From: Nitrogeniibacter sp050293885
GTDB taxonomy: Bacteria > Pseudomonadota > Gammaproteobacteria > Burkholderiales > Rhodocyclaceae
Assembly: GCA_050293885.1 (NCBI GenBank)
Contig: JBNKNO010000007.1
Location: forward strand, 33,157 to 97,156
Direction: 5' to 3'
Length of the DNA: 64,000 nucleotides
Made by a program: the position numbers and the translations under genes. Below, in pieces: positions 17,644-26,114 of this stretch; within the stretch, counting starts at the first letter, position 1; every line of letters starts with the position of its first letter. The notes beneath the pieces are model-generated. The model was not told where the DNA came from, made no database searches, and saw nothing but the letters and a program-made list of their open reading frames with translations.

Positions 17644-20619
17644 TTACTTGTTGCGCGTTTCAACCTGTTGAAGTGCGCCTTCAGGCGGCACTTCCACCGG
17701 CTGCGGACGCGGGCGGCCGAGGGGTGTCGGTTCGCTGGTCGCAACGTAAGTGGAGGCCTTTTCTGCCTGGGTCTCGATCATCACCAGACCACTGTCGGCG
17801 AGTGCTTCGCCAAGGTCAATTGGCTCGGCTGCCTTGACAGGCTCGGGCGCCTCGGCCGGCTCGGCTTCTGCCACCGGTTCTACCGAAGGCGTGTCGCTGG
17901 CTTCGTCGTGCGTTTCGACTGCTTCAACTTGCACGTCAGCGGTCGGTGTTTCAAGCACTGGCGCTGCTTCGACGACATCCTGCTCGGGCTCGGCGACTTG
18001 AGCCGGCGCGTCGGCAATAGCCGTTGCTTCCGTTTCCGCGACGACGGCTGCCGGAGCTTCCACCTCGGAGGCGGGCGTCACTTCCGGCTCGGCTGCGATG
18101 GTTTGCACAACGTTTTCCGGCTCGGCTTCGGCGGCCGACGCTGCCGGCTCCGCTGACGGATGTGCCGCCGCCTGCTCGGCTACCTGCGGGACTTGTGCCG
18201 CGTTGTCGTCAGCAGTGACTTCGCTGACGGCGACGCTGGCGGCCGTGGCGGCGACAGCGGTGATGGCATCGCCGCTATCGGACGGCTCGGCGGTCTCAGC
18301 CGTACCCTCGTTGCCAGCCTCGACGTTGTCGTCGCGGTTCTGACGTGAACGACGGCGACGACGCGAGCGCGATCCGCGGGTCTCGCCGTCGCTCTCGCTG
18401 GCGGGCTGCTCATCCGGCTGTACTGAGGATTCGTCAGCCTCGTTTGCCACTGTTTCGATGGCGGCTTTGTCCTCCGCTTCATTCACGGCTGTTTCCTCAG
18501 CCGTGCTCTCGTTGGCGGTTTGACGACCACGACCGCGGCGCCCGCGGCGGCGGCCGCTGGGCTTGCTGCCGTTGGCTTCGTCAGCAGTGGCCGCTTCGGC
18601 CGCTGCAGCGGCCGTGACCGCCGTCGCCTCGACGGCTGCGCTGGACGGTTCGGCCTGGGCTTCGTCGTTGCGGCTGCCACGACGGCCACGGCCTCGGCGG
18701 TTATTCGATGCCTTGGCTTCGTCGCTGTCATCACGTTCTTCGCGGCGGCGACGGTTTTCGTTGCTGCCGTCACGACTTTCGCCACGGCGGGTGTTACGAC
18801 CACCACGGCCACGGCGGTTGCCGTCGCCACGGTCACGATCGCTGCGCTTGGATTCTCGCGGCTTGCGTTCGGGGGACTTTTCTTCCTCGATGGGCTCGAC
18901 CGGTGCGCCGGCAAAGATTCGCTTGACCCAGCCAAGGAAACCTCCGCTGGCGGTGGCCGGCGCGGCAACCGGAGTTGCTGCCGGGGTTTCGACCGGTGTC
19001 GGCATCGGCGGCGGGGCAGCAATGGTGCGCACCGCAGCTTCCGCACGGACCGGCTTCTTGCCTTCTTCGAGCAGTGTCTCCGTGTAGCTCGGTTGCAGCG
19101 GTTGTTCCGCCATCTCGTAGCTGGGCACCACGGTCTCGTCCTGGTTCAACTGATCGTGACGCAGGCGAATGATCTCGCTTGCCGGCGTTTCAAGGTGCCG
19201 GTTCGGGATGATGACGACGTTGACCTTGTGGCGCAGTTCAATGTGCGCGATGTCCACACGCTTCTCGTTGAGCAGGAAGGTGGCGACATCCACCGGGACC
19301 TGACAATGCACGGCGCCGGTGTTCTCCTTCATGGCTTCTTCTTCGAGAATACGAAGGATTTGCAGGGCGGAAGACTCGGTGCTGCGGATATGGCCGGTGC
19401 CGTTGCAGCGCGGGCAGGGGATGTAACTGGTTTCGGCGAGCGCGGGGCGCAGACGCTGGCGGGACAGTTCGAGCAGGCCAAAGCGGCTGATCTTGCCCAT
19501 CTGCACGCGGGCGCGGTCGTGGCGCAGGGCGTCACGCAGCCGGTTTTCGACTTCGCGCTGGTTCTTGCTCGACTCCATGTCGATGAAGTCGATCACCAAC
19601 AGGCCGCCGAGGTCTCGCAGGCGTAGCTGGCGGGCGACTTCGTCCGCCGCTTCCACGTTGGTACGCAGCGCGGTGTCCTCGATGTCTGCGCCCTTGGTGG
19701 CACGGCCCGAGTTGACGTCCACCGACACCAGCGCTTCGGTGTGGTCAATGACGATGGCGCCGCCGGACGGCAGATTCACCTGGCGGGAGTAGGCGGCATC
19801 GATCTGGTGTTCGATCTGGAAACGCGAGAACAGCGGAACGTCGTCCGCGTAGCGTTTCACCCGATTGACGTTCTGCGGCATCACATGCGCCATGAACTGC
19901 TGCGCTTGCTCGTAGACGTCGTTGGTGTCGACCAGGATCTCGCCGATATCGGGCTGGAAGTAGTCGCGAATGGCGCGAATGACGAGGCTGCCTTCCTGAT
20001 AGATGAGGAAGGCGCCAGCCTGCGCATGCGCGGCGCCGTCAATGGCGGCCCACAGTTGCAGCAGGTAGTTCAGATCCCACTGAAGCTCTTCGGCAGCACG
20101 GCCGATGGCGGCGGTGCGGGCGATGAGGCTCATGCCGTTGGGTACGTCGAGCGCATCCATCACGTCGCGCAGTTCGGCACGCTCGTCACCCTCGACACGA
20201 CGGGAAACGCCACCGCCGCGCGGGTTGTTCGGCATCAGAACGAGGTAACGGCCCGCCAGCGAGACGTAGGTGGTCAGGGCTGCGCCCTTGTTGCCGCGTT
20301 CGTCCTTTTCGACCTGGACGACGAGCTCGTCGCCTTCCTTGAGGACGTCCTGCGGACGTACGCGCCCACCGTCGCCGTTCTTGTTGAGGTAAGTGCGGGC
20401 GATTTCCTTGAACGGCAAGAAGCCGTGGCGGTCTGCGCCGTAGTCCACAAAGGCGGCTTCGAGACTGGGCTCGAGGCGGGTGATGACTGCCTTGTAGATG
20501 TTGCTCTTACGTTGTTCCTTGGCGGCCGATTCGATGTCGAGGTCAATGAGTTTCTGACCATCAACAATCGCGACGCGGAGTTCCTCGGCCTGCGTCGCAT
20601 TGAAAAGCATGCGCTTCAT
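17644..20619 (-). CDS. rne: Ribonuclease E
   Basis: About 991 residues. The catalytic half has an S1 domain (~35-120), the metal-binding aspartates in ALVSVDVNSGRATKG (near 303) and LLVIDFIDMES (near 345), and the Zn-link CPRCNGTG (near 404) that joins the tetramer. From ~520 onward it is low complexity: an Arg-rich RNA-binding segment (~570-690), then a long Ala/Glu/Val-rich tail and the short conserved end RPRPQPVEVPP. RNase E starts mRNA decay and processes rRNA and tRNA; the tail is the expected degradosome scaffold. Start set at ATG 20619, preceded by GGGAG. Confidence 0.96.
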   Translation of the reverse strand: MKRMLFNATQAEELRVAIVDGQKLIDLDIESAAKEQRKSNIYKAVITRLEPSLEAAFVDYGADRHGFLPFKEIARTYLNKNGDGGRVRPQDVLKEGDELVVQVEKDERGNKGAALTTYVSLAGRYLVLMPNNPRGGGVSRRVEGDERAELRDVMDALDVPNGMSLIARTAAIGRAAEELQWDLNYLLQLWAAIDGAAHAQAGAFLIYQEGSLVIRAIRDYFQPDIGEILVDTNDVYEQAQQFMAHVMPQNVNRVKRYADDVPLFSRFQIEHQIDAAYSRQVNLPSGGAIVIDHTEALVSVDVNSGRATKGADIEDTALRTNVEAADEVARQLRLRDLGGLLVIDFIDMESSKNQREVENRLRDALRHDRARVQMGKISRFGLLELSRQRLRPALAETSYIPCPRCNGTGHIRSTESSALQILRILEEEAMKENTGAVHCQVPVDVATFLLNEKRVDIAHIELRHKVNVVIIPNRHLETPASEIIRLRHDQLNQDETVVPSYEMAEQPLQPSYTETLLEEGKKPVRAEAAVRTIAAPPPMPTPVETPAATPVAAPATASGGFLGWVKRIFAGAPVEPIEEEKSPERKPRESKRSDRDRGDGNRRGRGGRNTRRGESRDGSNENRRRREERDDSDEAKASNNRRGRGRRGSRNDEAQAEPSSAAVEATAVTAAAAAEAATADEANGSKPSGRRRGRRGRGRQTANESTAEETAVNEAEDKAAIETVANEADESSVQPDEQPASESDGETRGSRSRRRRRSRQNRDDNVEAGNEGTAETAEPSDSGDAITAVAATAASVAVSEVTADDNAAQVPQVAEQAAAHPSAEPAASAAEAEPENVVQTIAAEPEVTPASEVEAPAAVVAETEATAIADAPAQVAEPEQDVVEAAPVLETPTADVQVEAVETHDEASDTPSVEPVAEAEPAEAPEPVKAAEPIDLGEALADSGLVMIETQAEKASTYVATSEPTPLGRPRPQPVEVPPEGALQQVETRNK

Positions 20620-21007
20620 GTATTCGTTCTCCCGCGATCCAGTCACGGGCAGGACGAGCGGCGCGCACCATCGTGCGAGACGGAGTTAGAGGGGAGTTCT
20701 TTTTTGGAGAATGGCTCTCATCCGGTGTTATCTAGCTAACGAAGGTCGGCTGGTCGATTTCATGTGCTCCCGCCAATTTGGCCGAAGCTTCTGATTCCTG
20801 CGCGTTAGGACGCGAATAAGCAAAAAAACAAAATAGGGTTTGCTTGCGTTACCATCGCAGCCTCAATTTTCTGGCTACGAGCGGTCACTACCAAACCTGG
20901 CGGGAGCTTTCACAACGGGCTCTTGACACTCTTGCGACGCTTGGCATTTCCGCACAAGGCCACATGACGCCATACCGATACAGGTCAGGGCGCAAGTATA
21001 TGGCAGG
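20620..21007. promoter_or_regulatory. Divergent rne-rluC intergenic region / long rne leader
   Basis: 388 bp without a gene between divergent rne and rluC, the arrangement found in gammaproteobacteria as well. In E. coli the long rne 5' UTR is bound by RNase E for autoregulation; the same role here is inference. A TTGACA at 20923-20928 could be the -35 of an rluC promoter but its -10 (ATTTCC) is poor. An A-rich run lies at 20820-20834. Confidence 0.4.
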
Positions 21008-21979
21008 ATGATGGCGCAAAGCAAAGCCGGTGAAGTCAGGCATGTGGATATTGATATCGAATTGGCCGGTCAGCGGATCGATAATTTCCTTGTGCGCGAG
21101 CTCAAGGGCGTCCCCAAAAGCCACATTTATCGTCTGCTGAGAAGTGGTCAGGTGCGCGTCAATGGTGGTCGCGTCGGGCAGACTTATCGGCTGGTCGCGG
21201 GCGATACGGTTCGCCTTCCGCCCGTGCGGGTCAGCCAGTCCGCACAAAACCGGGTGGTGCCGCATGGGCAGCCGTTGCCGGTGGTATTCGAAGACGATGC
21301 GCTGCTGGTTGTAGACAAGCCGGCTGGTTTGGCGGTGCATGGTGGCAGCGGCGTGAGCTTCGGCGTGATCGAGCAATTGCGTCGGCAGCGCCCGGATGCC
21401 CGCTTGCTCGAACTGGCGCACCGTCTCGATCGTGAAACCTCGGGCTTGTTGATCGTGGCGAAGAAGCGTTCGGCCTTGTCGGTGCTGCACGACATGATGC
21501 GCGAAGGCAAGGTCGAGAAGCATTACATCACCATGGTTTCGGGCCGTTGGATGAATCCGCGCCAGCACCTGCGCGATCCGCTCTACAAGTATCAGACGGG
21601 CAATGGCGAACGGCGTGTTCGTGTGCAGCCCGACGGCAAAGCCGCGCACAGCGTGGTCACGCTGCGTCGACGCTGGGCCAGCATGAGTGAGTTGGGGGTG
21701 GAGCTCATGACCGGCCGCACGCATCAAATTCGTGTTCATCTGACGCATGCCGGCTTTGCGCTGGTGGGCGACGACAAATATGGTGATTTCGCGTTGAACA
21801 AGCGTTTGGCAAAGGATGCAGGCTTGCAGCGCATGTTTCTGCACGCCGCGCGGCTGAGTTTCCGTCATCCGCTGAACGATGAAACGATCGCCGTCGAAGC
21901 GGCGTTGCCGCCCGAATTGCTGGCGTTTCGCGCATGGGTCGAGGCCAACGAGGAGCGGGATTTTGGCGAAGCAATATGA
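21008..21979 (+). CDS. rluC: 23S rRNA pseudouridine synthase RluC
   Basis: 323 residues. An N-terminal S4 RNA-binding domain (~18-80, QRIDNFLVRELKGVPKSHIYRLLRSGQVRVNG) precedes the RluA-family catalytic domain. The catalytic aspartate lies in HRLDRETSGLL (near residue 140), and GRTHQIRVHLTHAGFALVGDDKYG is the family's C-terminal motif. Divergent location beside rne matches the E. coli context of rluC and supports assignment to RluC (U955/2504/2580) over RluD, which remains possible. Two adjacent ATG codons (21008 and 21011) could start it. Confidence 0.9.
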   Translation: MMAQSKAGEVRHVDIDIELAGQRIDNFLVRELKGVPKSHIYRLLRSGQVRVNGGRVGQTYRLVAGDTVRLPPVRVSQSAQNRVVPHGQPLPVVFEDDALLVVDKPAGLAVHGGSGVSFGVIEQLRRQRPDARLLELAHRLDRETSGLLIVAKKRSALSVLHDMMREGKVEKHYITMVSGRWMNPRQHLRDPLYKYQTGNGERRVRVQPDGKAAHSVVTLRRRWASMSELGVELMTGRTHQIRVHLTHAGFALVGDDKYGDFALNKRLAKDAGLQRMFLHAARLSFRHPLNDETIAVEAALPPELLAFRAWVEANEERDFGEAI

Positions 21980-22619
21980 TCTGATCGTGTTTGACTGGGA
22001 CGGCACCTTGCTCGATTCGGCCGCCGCGATCGTGCGCGCCATACAGGCCGCGAGCGAGGATCTCGGGCTTCCGGTGCCGGACGACGCGCGGGCGCGACAC
22101 GTGATCGGTCTGGGGTTGCACGATGCGCTGGCGCATGCGGTGCCGGCGTTGCAGGTGAACGATTACCCGAAGATGGTGGCGCGCTATCGCTACCATTATC
22201 TGGCGCGCGACCATGAGTTGGCGTTGTTCGATGGCGTGAGTGAAATGATCGAGCGCCTCGCCCACGGAGGTTGGCGTCTGGCGGTGGCGACGGGGAAAAG
22301 CCGCGTGGGCCTGGATCGGGCGCTCGCGCATTCCGGGCTGGGCGTGCATTTCGATGCCAGCCGCTGCGCCGACGAGTGTCATTCGAAGCCTCATCCGGCG
22401 ATGCTCGAAGAGCTGATGGACGAGCTCGTGACGCCTCCCGAGCGCACGCTCATGATCGGCGACACGACGCATGATCTGGAAATGGCGAACAACGCGGGGG
22501 TGCATGCCGTGGCGGTGAGCTACGGTGCGCATCCGCGCGAGGGCTTGACGCAGGTGCCGCACCGGGCGTGCGTTGATTCACTGGAGGCGTTGGACGCATG
22601 GCTGAAACTGAACGCCTGA
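21963..22619 (+). CDS. HAD-superfamily phosphatase (phosphoglycolate phosphatase-like)
   Basis: About 218 residues. HAD motif I is FDWDGTLLDS (nucleophile D11, acid/base D13). A helical cap follows, then motif II (AVATGK), the motif III lysine (CHSKPHP) and motif IV (MIGDTTHDLEMA). It is related to Gph/YieH-type small phosphatases; the substrate is not evident. The TTG start at 21963 is supported by AGGAG about 9 nt upstream and overlaps the end of rluC by 17 bp, so the two are coupled. Confidence 0.85.
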   Translation: MAKQYDLIVFDWDGTLLDSAAAIVRAIQAASEDLGLPVPDDARARHVIGLGLHDALAHAVPALQVNDYPKMVARYRYHYLARDHELALFDGVSEMIERLAHGGWRLAVATGKSRVGLDRALAHSGLGVHFDASRCADECHSKPHPAMLEELMDELVTPPERTLMIGDTTHDLEMANNAGVHAVAVSYGAHPREGLTQVPHRACVDSLEALDAWLKLNA

Positions 22620-22948
22620 TATGTGCTGCATCCGAGCTTGTCGAGCGCGGACCGGGTGTGCGGTTTTCGGTCGAGCGATACGGCGAGTCGCGCCCGGCGT
22701 TCGCCATCCGGTTCGATGGGCGTGCTTACGCCTATATCAATGCATGCGCGCACGTGCCGGTTGAGATGGACTGGATGGAAGGCGACTTTTTCGACGAGGA
22801 AAAGCGCTATCTGATCTGCGCCACCCACGGTGCTCGCTATGAACCGACCGATGGGTATTGTGTGCTGGGGCCTTGTCGCGGGGCTCGGCTGACGCCGCTC
22901 AGTGTCGTCGAGCGTGACGGTCAGGTGTGGCTGACGATTTCGGACTGA
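22598..22948 (+). CDS. Rieske [2Fe-2S] ferredoxin-like protein
   Basis: 116 residues with a single Rieske domain: C50-x-H52 and C74-x2-H77 (CAH ... CATH) bind the cluster. There is no signal peptide or transmembrane anchor, so it is a soluble cytosolic electron carrier of the NirD/BphF type. It overlaps the HAD gene by 22 bp, so rluC, the HAD phosphatase and this gene are one transcription unit. No dioxygenase or reductase partner lies nearby; its electron acceptor is unknown. Confidence 0.85.
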   Translation: MAETERLICAASELVERGPGVRFSVERYGESRPAFAIRFDGRAYAYINACAHVPVEMDWMEGDFFDEEKRYLICATHGARYEPTDGYCVLGPCRGARLTPLSVVERDGQVWLTISD

Positions 22949-23671
22949 TCAGTCAGCCAGCAACAGGAAGACAGTCGGGATGCGCTCTAGCATGGGGGCT
23001 GCACGTTGTTTCCATTCGCCGATGGTGTGCGTTTCGACCCTCTCTTCGGCCGTCGTCAGGCCGCGTGCGACGCACAGCCGGGTGCCGGATTTGGCGGCCG
23101 CGAGGATTGCGCCGAACATCTGCGGGTTGCGATAAGGCGTCTCGATAAAAAGCTGGGTTTGCTGTTTTTGGCGGGATTCCGTTTCAAGTGCGCGGATGGC
23201 CGCGGTGCGTTCGTTGTCCTTGACGGGAAGGTAGCCGTGAAAGGCGAAGCGCTGACCATCCAGCCCGGACGCCATCAGCGACAGCAGCAGTGACGAGGGG
23301 CCGACGAGCGGGATGACGCGAATGCCGAGCCGATGCGCTTCGCGTACCAGCAATGCGCCGGGATCAGCCACCGCCGGAACGCCGGCATCCGACATCAATC
23401 CCATGTCGTGCCCGTCAAGTGCCGGCGAGAGCAGCCCGCGCAGGACGCTCGGGTTCGGATGCTTGGGCAGCGCCTCGATCCGTAATTCGCGAATGGGCTC
23501 CGGATGCGCCAGACGCTTGATTTCGGCACGCGCGGCCTTGGGTGTTTCGACCACGAAGTGGCGAAGCGTGTGGATGATGTCGGCGGCGCCGGTCGGTAGT
23601 GTCGCGGCCAGCGGGCTTGCGCCCAGGCTGGCGGGTACCAGATAGAGCGCGCCTTTATCGGGTCGGCTCAT
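22949..23671 (-). CDS. RsmI-family SAM-dependent methyltransferase (short form)
   Basis: 240 residues, tetrapyrrole-methylase fold. GALYLVPASLG corresponds to the N-terminal strand of RsmI; GLMSDAGVPAVADPGALLV is the family's conserved glycine/aspartate loop; VIPLVGPSSLLLSLMASGL and FAFHGYLPVK follow. RsmI proteins 2'-O-methylate C1402 of 16S rRNA and are about 280 residues. This protein is shorter, so it may be a paralogue with another substrate. It overlaps maf by 4 bp and is translated after it. Confidence 0.82.
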   Translation of the reverse strand: MSRPDKGALYLVPASLGASPLAATLPTGAADIIHTLRHFVVETPKAARAEIKRLAHPEPIRELRIEALPKHPNPSVLRGLLSPALDGHDMGLMSDAGVPAVADPGALLVREAHRLGIRVIPLVGPSSLLLSLMASGLDGQRFAFHGYLPVKDNERTAAIRALETESRQKQQTQLFIETPYRNPQMFGAILAAAKSGTRLCVARGLTTAEERVETHTIGEWKQRAAPMLERIPTVFLLLAD

Positions 23672-24243
23672 GGCAGTGCGACGCCTTCGGCCCGCAACAT
23701 GTCCGACAGTGCAATCAGCGGCAAGCCGATGAGCGCGGTGGGGTCGTCGCCGCTGAGTGCTTCGAGTAGCGTGATGCCGAGACTTTCGACCTTGGCTGCG
23801 CCCGCGCAATCGAGGGGCATCTCGCGTTCGACGTATCGCTCGATTTCCGCGTCGGTCAGGGCGCGGAAGCGAACTTCAGTCGGCACCCCGCGAATCTGCA
23901 GCGAGTCGGTCGCCGTGTTGAGCAAGGCGACGCCGGTATGAAAGATGACGCTTCGGCCGCGCATGCGTTTGAGTTGTGCGATCGCATTGTCGACCGTGCC
24001 GGGCTTGCCGAAGCGTTCGGCGCCCATGTAGGCCACTTGGTCGCTGCCGATGATCAGCGCGTCCGCGCGATGAGAGGCGACCGCCTGCGCCTTGGCGGCG
24101 GCCAATCGCTCCGCTGTTTCAACCGGGGATTCGTCAGGGTTGGGGGCTTCGTTGGTATCGGGGCTGACGACGTCGTAGGGCAGACCCAGACGCTCGAGCA
24201 GCATGCGGCGATAGGGCGATGTGGAGGCAAGTACGATACGCAT
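23668..24243 (-). CDS. maf: Maf-family nucleoside triphosphate pyrophosphatase (YceF-like)
   Basis: 191 residues. The N-terminal ASTSPYRRMLLERLGL and the Lys/Asp/Glu motifs (AKAQAVA, GSDQVAY) are the Maf signature. YceF-type Maf proteins hydrolyse m7GTP and related modified nucleotides as house-cleaning enzymes. As in E. coli (yceF beside yceD-rpmF-plsX), it is divergent from yceD-rpmF-plsX, which supports the YceF subfamily. Confidence 0.9.
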   Translation of the reverse strand: MRIVLASTSPYRRMLLERLGLPYDVVSPDTNEAPNPDESPVETAERLAAAKAQAVASHRADALIIGSDQVAYMGAERFGKPGTVDNAIAQLKRMRGRSVIFHTGVALLNTATDSLQIRGVPTEVRFRALTDAEIERYVEREMPLDCAGAAKVESLGITLLEALSGDDPTALIGLPLIALSDMLRAEGVALP

Positions 24244-24260
24244 TGAATCGGAAAGGATTT

Positions 24261-24289
24261 TTGACAGCGGATGGCGAAAATACTATTAT
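24261..24289 (+). promoter_or_regulatory. Strong sigma-70 promoter of the yceD-rpmF-plsX-fab operon
   Basis: TTGACA (24261-24266), 17-bp spacer, TATTAT (24284-24289). The predicted transcription start is around 24296, only 2-4 nt before the yceD ATG at 24299, leaving no room for a ribosome site. Confidence 0.85.
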
Positions 24290-24298
24290 GCCCGGCTT

Positions 24299-24802
24299 AT
24301 GTCGCGAGAGAGCTATATTATTGATTCAGCGGCTTTCGCGCGCGAGGGCAGAGAACTGACGGGCGTCAGGCCGGTCAGCCAGTTCGAGCGCTTGGCGGAA
24401 GTGGTGATCGCAGAGTCCGGTGATTTGCAGTTTGCAGTCACGGGGGTTCGCGAAGAAGGTCAAAATGCGCTCTTTCTCGATGTCGTGGCCAGCGGAACGT
24501 TGATGCTTCGGTGTGAGCGTTGTCTGGAAGCGATGCCTTGGCCTTTGAAGGCCGAGGGACGGCTCCTGTTGGTGCCGCCCGGGCAGCCTTTGCCGGACGA
24601 GGAGTTGGAGGAGGAGGATTTCGATCCGATTCACGCGAGCAGCACGCTTGATGTGCTGCCGCTGATTGAAGACGAAGTGCTGCTCGCGCTGCCCTTTTCG
24701 CCGCGACACGAACAATGTGCGCCGCCCTTGCCGTTAGGTGGGGCGGAGAAAGAATCGCCGTTTGCCGTCCTCAAGCAGTTGAGTGTCGGCAAGGGTGAAT
24801 GA
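24299..24802 (+). CDS. yceD: YceD/DUF177 family 23S rRNA accumulation protein
   Basis: 167 residues ending shortly before rpmF, the conserved place of this gene. A CxxC pair at C72/C75 (RCERCLEAMPW) and an acidic middle (EELEEEDFDPI) are typical of DUF177. The family is required for normal 23S rRNA accumulation in plants and E. coli; its exact biochemistry is not settled. The ATG at 24299 aligns with the usual family N-terminus (YIIDSAAFAREG), although the promoter predicts a leaderless mRNA. Confidence 0.9.
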   Translation: MSRESYIIDSAAFAREGRELTGVRPVSQFERLAEVVIAESGDLQFAVTGVREEGQNALFLDVVASGTLMLRCERCLEAMPWPLKAEGRLLLVPPGQPLPDEELEEEDFDPIHASSTLDVLPLIEDEVLLALPFSPRHEQCAPPLPLGGAEKESPFAVLKQLSVGKGE

Positions 24803-24830
24803 AAATTGACTGCTCCAAGGAGTTTTAGCA

Positions 24831-25010
24831 ATGGCTGTTCAACAGAACAAGAAGTCGCCCTCGCGACGTGGCATGCGCCGCGCACACGACGGCTTGAGCA
24901 CCGCCCCGCTGGCGGTGGAAGCAACGACCGGTGAAGTGCATCTGCGTCACCACATCAGCCCCAACGGTTTTTATCGGGGTAAAAAGGTCGTCAAGACCAA
25001 GGGCGAGTAA
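24831..25010 (+). CDS. rpmF: 50S ribosomal protein L32
   Basis: 59 residues: starts MAVQQNKKSPSRRGMRRAHD and ends GKKVVKTKGE, the classic betaproteobacterial L32. AAGGAG at 24818-24823 is a strong ribosome site. It lacks the CxxC zinc motifs of the zinc-binding L32 form, so it is the zinc-independent type. Confidence 0.97.
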   Translation: MAVQQNKKSPSRRGMRRAHDGLSTAPLAVEATTGEVHLRHHISPNGFYRGKKVVKTKGE

Positions 25011-25022
25011 TTTCGCTGCTAT

Positions 25023-25059
25023 AAACGGCGCGACGCGTCACGCGTTCGCGCCGTTTTTT
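25023..25059 (+). terminator. Terminator/attenuator between rpmF and plsX
   Basis: AAACGGCGCG ... CGCGCCGTTT with an inner CGCG/CGCG pair, followed by a T6 run (25054-25059). It sits inside an otherwise continuous operon and probably reduces read-through from rpmF into the fab genes. Confidence 0.8.
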
Positions 25060-25088
25060 CGTCCTCGTTTTCCGACTTTTCAGGCCCG

Positions 25089-26114
25089 ATGTCGATGGAT
25101 GTAAGTGTTGCGATCGACTGCATGGGTGGCGACCACGGCCCGTCCGTTACGGTGCCGGCCGCTTGCGCATTTCTCAAGCGTGATTCCGTCGCGCACGTGA
25201 TTCTTGTGGGGGATCCGGCTGTGATCGAGCCGATGATCGCCCGCGTAGACGATTCGGTGCGCCAACGCATTCGTATCCAGCCCGCGAGTCAGGTGGTGGG
25301 CATGGACGAAGCGCCTGCCACCGCCTTGCGCGGCAAGAAGGATTCGTCGATGCGCGTGGCGATCAATCTGGTGAAGTCGGGTGAAGCCAAGGCCGCCGTC
25401 TCCGCCGGCAATACCGGCGCGCTCATGGCGATTTCACGGTTTGTGCTCAAGACCTTGCCGGGTATCGATCGGCCGGCCATTGCGTCAATCCTCCCGTCTC
25501 AGCGCGGACGTGGTCATACCTACGTGCTGGATCTGGGGGCGAACGTCGATTGCACCGCCGAGCATCTGCTGCAGTTCGGCATCATGGGGGCGATGCTGGT
25601 GTCCGCGGTCGAGCATGAAGAGCGGCCATCGGTGGGATTGCTCAATATCGGCGAGGAAGAGATCAAGGGGAATGATGTCGTCAAGCAGGCGGCGGAGTTG
25701 CTTCGCGCCAGCGGGCTGAACTTCTTCGGCAACGTCGAGGGCAACGACATCTACAAGGGCACGACCGACGTGGTCGTGTGTGATGGCTTTGTCGGCAATG
25801 TGGCACTGAAAACCTCAGAAGGGCTGGCGCAGATGCTGGCCACCTTCCTGCGCGAAGAGTTCAACCGCAACATCCTGACGAAGCTGATGGCCCTCGTGGC
25901 GTTGCCTGCGCTCAAGCGTTTCAAACGCAGAGTGGATCATCGTCGGTACAATGGCGCCGCGTTGCTTGGTTTGCGCGGTGTGGTTGTCAAGAGCCATGGT
26001 TCGGCCGATGCCTTTGCCTTCGAGCAGGCTATCGCCCGGACCGCCGAGGCCGCGGGCAACCGTTTGATTGAACGTATCAGCGACCGCATGGCGGTACGTG
26101 AGGAGGTGGCGTGA
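25089..26114 (+). CDS. plsX: Phosphate acyltransferase PlsX
   Basis: 341 residues. N-terminal VAIDCMGGDHGPSVTVPA and the central SAGNTGALMA, LDLGANVDC and DGFVGNVALKTSEGLA motifs are diagnostic. PlsX makes acyl-phosphate from acyl-ACP for phosphatidic acid synthesis. It is followed at a 4-bp overlap by fabH, the conserved plsX-fabH pairing. Confidence 0.96.
   Translation: MSMDVSVAIDCMGGDHGPSVTVPAACAFLKRDSVAHVILVGDPAVIEPMIARVDDSVRQRIRIQPASQVVGMDEAPATALRGKKDSSMRVAINLVKSGEAKAAVSAGNTGALMAISRFVLKTLPGIDRPAIASILPSQRGRGHTYVLDLGANVDCTAEHLLQFGIMGAMLVSAVEHEERPSVGLLNIGEEEIKGNDVVKQAAELLRASGLNFFGNVEGNDIYKGTTDVVVCDGFVGNVALKTSEGLAQMLATFLREEFNRNILTKLMALVALPALKRFKRRVDHRRYNGAALLGLRGVVVKSHGSADAFAFEQAIARTAEAAGNRLIERISDRMAVREEVA

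Noticed and set aside
18000..19000. Frameshifted or unrelated gene in the 3' half of rne
   Set aside because: The frame is continuous; the odd composition is the normal disordered Arg-rich and Ala/Glu-rich tail of RNase E.
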